Shown one piece after another: positions 59,266 to 64,000 of a stretch of 64,000 bases of DNA. Each line of letters opens with the position of its first letter. Position 1 is the first letter of the stretch. Source of the DNA: a virus; the IMG/VR virus record IMGVR_UViG_3300028563_000012, positions 1 through 64,000 of that record; one strand, given 5' to 3'. Both the position numbers and the translations under genes were made by a program. The notes under the pieces are model-generated. The model was not told the DNA's origin. It made no database searches and saw nothing but the letters and a program-made list of their open reading frames with translations.

Positions 59266-60120
59266 TCACCCAGGTGTCGCCTGGACACCACGAGAGAAAA
59301 AACGGTCATACACCCAGTTGATTGGTTGTATGAACTTGTGGTTGCAACCTTTTCTGTCGCATTGCAGATCAAGCGACATCTTCGGGCCTGCGGCGGCATC
59401 TTCGATCCAGCGTTTGCAGGTCTCCAAGTCATACTTGGACATCTCATCCAGGTCCTCATTGTTGAGGACAAAAGGCTCGGATGGGTCGCCTTCAGCTTTC
59501 ACGATGGACGTGCGGATCACCAAGCTGTCGCGCTCAGCCTCATTGGTTGAGGCGAAGTCCTGATTGGACGCGACGTCCCATTTCAAGGGCATGATCTTGA
59601 AGATGTTGAGGGTTTTACCACGGATTTGAAGGCCATCACGCAACGGCATCATGGCCGACAGATCCGTGATGGCGTCCGGGATGACTTTGACTTCCATGGT
59701 CCCGAGCAATGCGTTGATCTTCATGTGATTGGAACAACGTGGACACGATGGCTCCATTTTCACGGGCTCGTCAGGGCCCATGGCCTCGTAACGTGCCATG
59801 ACGTACATGTACATCACGTCTGCCATGTTCATTTGCGTCAGAAACAACTCACGCTCGCCATCCTTCATGTTGTCAAATGACTTTGAGCCAATGGAGTGCG
59901 CCATGATGGACATGGCGCGCGTCACGAATTCGCCGAACGTGGCACCGCGCAGTTTTTCCTTGGCTTCGCTGATTTGACGCTCCAGCTTGAACTTGAAGGG
60001 GCGGAGCTTGAAGTTGCGTTGGCGCGGGGTGTTTGGGGCTGCTGCAATGCCGATAGGCAGGTTGCAACCCAGCTCTTGCAGGGTCTTGATCTCAAGTCGG
60101 TTTGGTTTTTTGCTGTCCAT
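59266..60120 (-). CDS. Tail/baseplate assembly protein with zinc-like Cys sites
   Basis: A 284-residue protein. It has EPSCPRCSNHMKINALLG and QCDRKGCNHKFIQPINW, two Cys-x2-4-Cys pairs as in T4 gp26-like hub assembly and phage tail chaperone proteins. The ATG at 60120 has GGAG nine bases upstream. Between tube and tape measure genes, a chaperone or baseplate hub role is most likely. Confidence 0.65.
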   Translation of the reverse strand: MDSKKPNRLEIKTLQELGCNLPIGIAAAPNTPRQRNFKLRPFKFKLERQISEAKEKLRGATFGEFVTRAMSIMAHSIGSKSFDNMKDGERELFLTQMNMADVMYMYVMARYEAMGPDEPVKMEPSCPRCSNHMKINALLGTMEVKVIPDAITDLSAMMPLRDGLQIRGKTLNIFKIMPLKWDVASNQDFASTNEAERDSLVIRTSIVKAEGDPSEPFVLNNEDLDEMSKYDLETCKRWIEDAAAGPKMSLDLQCDRKGCNHKFIQPINWVYDRFFSRGVQATPG

Positions 60121-60135
60121 CTTCCATCTCCAATT

Positions 60136-60185
60136 CACGCAAAAGCGTGTTGTGAGTTGGATGGGCGGAGCGCGGCCGCTCCGCC
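60136..60185 (-). terminator. Hairpins between tube and assembly genes
   Basis: GGCGGAG (60164-60170) pairs with CTCCGCC (60179-60185) around a GC-rich 8-base loop that is itself partly palindromic. A second short stem CACGC/GCGTG (60136-60149) follows on the minus strand. No T-run is seen, so attenuation or mRNA stabilisation is as likely as full termination. It could lower expression after the abundant sheath and tube genes. Confidence 0.5.
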
Positions 60186-60199
60186 ATCACAGGTTGTTG

Positions 60200-60640
60200 T
60201 TACGTCAGCGGCTTGATGTCGTCAACCGACATCTTCCAGGTGTCAACCGCCATGTCGCCTTCGTTCTTCATCTCCAGGTCCGAATTCTTGCGACCGGATG
60301 TGAACACGCCAATCAGCTGGAACTGGCGTGGCACACCAGCGCCGATCCGTTTCATGATGAGCACGGCCGCCTTCTTGTAGCCGGGTTGAACAGGATCCTT
60401 GCCCTGTTGGAACCAGGTTTCCATGGCCTGAACTTCGATGGCATGGTGGCTGGGAATTTCCATGGTGAACTCGGTCGCTTTGGTGTTGCCGCCGCTGGCA
60501 CGTGTCCTATCAGGAAGTTCCACAGTCTCCAACACCTCATCGAGTCCGCTCACCTTCACAGGGGTGAGCGGCGGCATCCCGACAACGATCAGGTTGTATT
60601 TGTTGACAGCAACGTGATTTTCTTGAATAACGCCTTTCAT
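60200..60640 (-). CDS. Tail tube protein
   Basis: A 146-residue protein. KYNLIVVGMPPLTPVKVSGL, PDRTRASGG and WFQQGKDPVQPGYKKAAVLI fit the gp19/Hcp-like tube fold with a beta-strand-rich core. It directly follows the sheath gene as in other contractile tails. It would stack as hexameric rings. Confidence 0.8.
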   Translation of the reverse strand: MKGVIQENHVAVNKYNLIVVGMPPLTPVKVSGLDEVLETVELPDRTRASGGNTKATEFTMEIPSHHAIEVQAMETWFQQGKDPVQPGYKKAAVLIMKRIGAGVPRQFQLIGVFTSGRKNSDLEMKNEGDMAVDTWKMSVDDIKPLT

Positions 60641-60654
60641 TTGAACCCCTCCGA

Positions 60655-63075
60655 TTAGGACGATGACGATGTGGACTCGAAGATGCCGGCATTGCCGATG
60701 CGGATGATGAACCGCTCGATGGTGTCGGCCAGCTTCAAGCTGATGTCAGCATAGGCATCACCATCAGCCTGTGTGGCGTCGGTGTTGTTCTCGCTGTCAA
60801 TCTTGATGGAACAAGCGTCATCGAACGTCTTGCCCTTCAATGCTCGCTTGGGTTGGTACTCAGGCAAGAACATGCCTGTGATGCTGCTCTTCAGCAGAGC
60901 GTAGTTGTCGGGATCATTGAGCGCGAAGGTGATCCAGTCAAACGACGTGCGGAGCCAGTTCTCATAGTGGCTCATCATCTCGCGCTTGTGAACAAACTTC
61001 CATGAAGGATCAACAGAGATTGACCTGTCACCCCACAGGACGTAGTTGCCCTTGTTCTTCTTGATCAGGTTGATGCCCTGCGGATTGGTCATCTCCTCAT
61101 TCAAGACCGTGGTAAAGGGCAAGCGGACAACCCGGCCCAAGATGACATCGGTTCCAGCGGCAGGCTTGTGGTATCCGCCGTAATTCTTGGCAACCAGCGC
61201 CTCCTTGCCATGAATCATGCCCGTGGCAGGGGTGCGCTTCAGCTGTCCAGGCTTCTCAGGATCCGAAACATCCACGTAAGACGGGAAGCTGACTTTGCCC
61301 ATATCACTCCTGCCCAACGTATCGTTGATGTAGGAGATGGCACCTGCTTCGTCCACGACATCCACCGGGATCTCCGGACGGTATTGCCAGTTGAACGCCT
61401 CAGCAAGGGCAAATCCAGCTTTCTGGATGGACGTACTGGTCCTGTCGGGCGTTGCCAACTTGATCAAGCCCTTATTCTCTGACAGCAACTCACGCGCCGG
61501 GGTGAGTTGGCTGTTGAGTGCCACGGCAGTGTAATCGGTGTCGGACAAGCCAGACAGGCCGTCATAACCGTTGGTTGGAGTGGCATCGGTGTTGTCCGAG
61601 CCGCCCATGCGTTGCCGGTAGAACACCATGAAACGGTCACCAGCGGTCCCGCCGCCGTCGGTGATCAAATCGCCCGACTGCACCGTGATGGTGTTTTGGG
61701 TGTTCGAAACGATGTTGAAGCGCGCCCGCGGCTTGTTAACCAAGTCAGCGCACAACGTCCCGCCAACCAAGCTGTTGGGCTCGAATGGTGTGTAATCGAC
61801 TTCGATGACGTCGCCATCCTTGAACACCACGCTGCCGACCGTGATCGTGATCGGGGGCAACAACGGGCTGTAAGGTGCCGTGAATGCGAAAGCCTGGGCC
61901 GTCGTGTTGACATGCGTCAAAGCATCATGGACAACAGCTCCGCCTGCCAGGCGCTTGGACTTCATCGTGATGGTTGCGTTGCCAGCAGACACAGCGATTT
62001 CAAAGCGCAGAACATCTTTGTAGATGTGCTTTGTCGTGGTGGTTCCCAACGTGTAGGCCGGATTGGGCTGCGGTGAGACGCTGAGGTTGCGTGGCTGGAT
62101 GCAAACGCTGGTCAAGGTCGTGGAAGTTACGGCCGAAATCAAGCTTTGCTCGTTGGCCGGGCGTCGATCCGATGGCGTCGGGTTGGACGGCGACAACAGG
62201 TCAGAAACAACAATGTCATCGTTGCTCTGATCGTCGTTGATGATGCGCACGAAATAGCGCGGCGACGTCGGATCCATGGAGAGATCTGGCCAACGGTTCA
62301 TCTTTTGCCCATCGATGTAATAGGCCATGCTGAATTCGCTGGATGGGTTTTGCTCGCCATCATCGTACACAACTTGCATGCAACGCTCGGTGTTGTTGTT
62401 GTCGATGAAATTGGTCAGCACCAGCGTGTAGCCAAGATTGGTAGGGTCAGATCCGCCAGACAAATCAGCTGACATGTTGTCGTCAGCAGACACCGCAACG
62501 ACACCAACCGTGCTGTTGCCAGTGATGGCGTACTGCTTGGTTGGAACACCATCCAGTTGGATGTAGCCACCGGCCCACTCGTCCAAGAGCATGGTCAGAG
62601 CAGTGGTGAGCGCGTTGGCAGCGACAGCACCCGTGTTGGCCATCCGGCGCCAAATGACGCGTCGCCGGCCGGCCCAGCGGCCGCCATTGCCTGCGGTGAT
62701 ACGCATGATTGGACGGCTACGGCCGCCCGTAAGAGATTGAACGGTATCGCTCATCTCACGGCTGTAGACGTCGAAGGTGGCAGCGCGGATCGTTGCCGCG
62801 GCGATGCGCAACAGGTTCAACTCGCCGGCACCCTGCGACTCGGTCCAAAAGTCACGAGCACAGTCAGGACCATCAAAGCCGGAGATCAGATTCCCGGTCT
62901 TGCTCATCAATGAGCGCAGCGATGACGTCCGGATGAGTTTGTTGGTTGGGCCGCGGTCCAGGGGTGTTGCGTACACCGTCACGCCAAGCGGCGCAGGATC
63001 GATGTTTTTCTGGCCATCTGTTTCTTCGATGACCGTTCCAGCTCCAAGGGTTGGTCCGAATCGCCTTTGGCTCAT
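60655..63075 (-). CDS. Tail sheath protein
   Basis: An 806-residue protein. MSQRRFGPTLGAGTVIEETD at the N-terminus, a Gly-rich beta core with long variable domains, and the C-terminal MSHYENWLRTSFDWITFALN and FGKSIT-like DIKINDLIE-type segments fit the contractile sheath family. It is longer than T4 gp18 (659). The ATG at 63075 has GAGGAG upstream, with a GTG two codons earlier. It is the most highly expressed type of tail gene, next to the tube. Confidence 0.8.
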   Translation of the reverse strand: MSQRRFGPTLGAGTVIEETDGQKNIDPAPLGVTVYATPLDRGPTNKLIRTSSLRSLMSKTGNLISGFDGPDCARDFWTESQGAGELNLLRIAAATIRAATFDVYSREMSDTVQSLTGGRSRPIMRITAGNGGRWAGRRRVIWRRMANTGAVAANALTTALTMLLDEWAGGYIQLDGVPTKQYAITGNSTVGVVAVSADDNMSADLSGGSDPTNLGYTLVLTNFIDNNNTERCMQVVYDDGEQNPSSEFSMAYYIDGQKMNRWPDLSMDPTSPRYFVRIINDDQSNDDIVVSDLLSPSNPTPSDRRPANEQSLISAVTSTTLTSVCIQPRNLSVSPQPNPAYTLGTTTTKHIYKDVLRFEIAVSAGNATITMKSKRLAGGAVVHDALTHVNTTAQAFAFTAPYSPLLPPITITVGSVVFKDGDVIEVDYTPFEPNSLVGGTLCADLVNKPRARFNIVSNTQNTITVQSGDLITDGGGTAGDRFMVFYRQRMGGSDNTDATPTNGYDGLSGLSDTDYTAVALNSQLTPARELLSENKGLIKLATPDRTSTSIQKAGFALAEAFNWQYRPEIPVDVVDEAGAISYINDTLGRSDMGKVSFPSYVDVSDPEKPGQLKRTPATGMIHGKEALVAKNYGGYHKPAAGTDVILGRVVRLPFTTVLNEEMTNPQGINLIKKNKGNYVLWGDRSISVDPSWKFVHKREMMSHYENWLRTSFDWITFALNDPDNYALLKSSITGMFLPEYQPKRALKGKTFDDACSIKIDSENNTDATQADGDAYADISLKLADTIERFIIRIGNAGIFESTSSSS

Positions 63076-63091
63076 ATGCACTCCTCGACTT

Positions 63092-64000
63092 TCATGGTTG
63101 ACTGTTTACGGGCGGTGACGGCGCGACACGCGGGTTGAAGCGCATGATGGCTGTCCCCGCTCGTGCCGGCTTGCGGTATGAGCAGACGTCATAGATCATG
63201 AACGTGCCTGAACTTTGGGTCACATCGTTCAGGTTTGGGTTCGTCCCTGTCTTGAATTCATCAATCATCTGCAAGCGGTAAGATTTGTCCAGCGCGCCCG
63301 ATTTCAACAGTTGGTTTTTGTCCATGAATTCCACCACTGCTTCAGTAAGTCTGATGAGATCCTGTGTTCCTGGCGCTATCATTAGCATATTGAATCTCAC
63401 ATCAAAACGATAGGGCGGTGGCACGACGATGGCCGCACCCGTATCACGGTTGGCAACGTGATCATCATTGGCTAACGGCTGAGAATCCACAGCCTCGAAG
63501 TCTGTGATGATCACAGCAGGCACCTTGTCGATTTCGATGAAATCAGGGCTCGTCTCGTGCAATGCAATCATGGGCTCAACGATGGCCTTGATGAAGGCCT
63601 GATTTCCTACCGGGATTGGGGCTGTCAGTGTTGCGATTCCTGTGGTGGCGTTGAAGCTTGATAGCAAATCAGCGTCGTGGCCGGGATCCGCTGTGTGGTT
63701 GAAGATGCTGTCACAACCCTGAAGGTTGAACGGAGCAACATCTTGTTTCACAGCCTTGCCGACGTCCAAATTGTAACCGCCAGGGATTGGGACTTTGTAT
63801 GCAAAATCGGCAATATAACCAACACCACGCAGGCTGGGAACCAACGTCCTGATCATCAAGTCTTCAAGGAAGTCAGTGACACGCGAGGCCCAACACAACT
63901 TCAATTCTGCCACCTTTGGTGTCACGCGTGCGTCGCTTGTTGACAACTGAATCAAAAAGCCGATGGCCTTTGCCACAGGGTTGAGGCTGGCGATGTGATT
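63092..64000 (-). CDS. Tail-neck region structural protein, 5-prime end beyond the window
   Basis: At least 302 residues; the frame stays open to the right edge, so the start is not in view. The first visible residues are NHIASLNPVAKAIGFLIQLS, giving no clear start. A GTG at 63976 is internal. The protein is mixed alpha/beta, ending KPARAGTAIMRFNPRVAPSP. Immediately upstream of the sheath, it may be a tail terminator or neck protein, but no family is recognised. Confidence 0.6.
   Translation of the reverse strand, partial: NHIASLNPVAKAIGFLIQLSTSDARVTPKVAELKLCWASRVTDFLEDLMIRTLVPSLRGVGYIADFAYKVPIPGGYNLDVGKAVKQDVAPFNLQGCDSIFNHTADPGHDADLLSSFNATTGIATLTAPIPVGNQAFIKAIVEPMIALHETSPDFIEIDKVPAVIITDFEAVDSQPLANDDHVANRDTGAAIVVPPPYRFDVRFNMLMIAPGTQDLIRLTEAVVEFMDKNQLLKSGALDKSYRLQMIDEFKTGTNPNLNDVTQSSGTFMIYDVCSYRKPARAGTAIMRFNPRVAPSPPVNSQP

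Noticed and set aside
1-64000. tRNA or rRNA genes
   Set aside because: No cloverleaf-like or conserved rRNA sequence was noticed by eye; a tRNAscan-SE run would be needed to exclude them formally.

Overview
This window is part of a large double-stranded DNA bacteriophage with a contractile tail (myovirus-like). Contractile-tail signatures are a sheath gene (60655-63075), a tube gene (60200-60640), a tape measure (56729-59083) and a baseplate set (gp27/VgrG-like hub, gp5-like OB-fold spike, gp25, gp6/J-like and I-like wedge proteins). The host is not identifiable. A lipobox lipoprotein and several lysis-type membrane proteins suggest a Gram-negative host (inference). Nearly every gene lies on the minus strand, tightly packed, with many 1-4 base stop/start overlaps (ATGA, TGATG, GTGA, TTGA), so transcription runs from right to left.

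Layout, left to right: (1) 1-1282 shows no convincing gene and holds a 99-bp tandem repeat. It is followed by the only plus-strand gene (1283-1573). (2) 1581-8380 contains small hypothetical and Cys-rich proteins, a DHH phosphoesterase, an RlpA-like secreted protein and a family-4-type uracil-DNA glycosylase. (3) 8373-23326 is a replication and recombination block: FEN-type exonuclease, NYN nuclease, RuvC-like resolvase, SbcC/SbcD (gp46/gp47), RecA/UvsX, a candidate SSB, an HU-like protein, a DnaE-type polymerase III alpha subunit and HNH proteins. (4) 23298-30853 is an accessory nucleotide/modification block: TMK-like P-loop kinase, class III PLP aminotransferase, a Vsr-like remnant, divergent ThyX, a MazG-HAD fusion, an FAD amine-oxidase-like protein, an unknown Cys-motif protein and a sigma-factor-like protein. 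(5) 31005-39623 carries small proteins, a free-standing ribonucleotide-reductase TSCPD-like domain, primase, DnaB-like helicase, a putative replication initiator containing 11 iteron-like repeats, and a UvsW-like helicase. Two almost identical 201-bp blocks lie exactly at gene 3-prime ends here. (6) A strong minus-strand terminator at 39639-39694 ends the structural operon. (7) 39741-64000 is the structural and lysis operon.

How the genes fit together: primase, DnaB-like helicase, DnaE, SSB and the iteron-bearing initiator would form a phage-encoded replisome core. No clamp, clamp loader or ligase is visible here. RecA, SbcCD, RuvC-like and UvsW-like proteins would support recombination-dependent replication. 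The accessory block has the enzyme classes expected for remaking a pyrimidine nucleotide pool or hypermodifying DNA bases, although the diagnostic base-transferase genes were not recognised. The tail operon mixes baseplate genes with a lysis cassette and a set of LamG/collagen-like adhesin modules that share a repeated linker.
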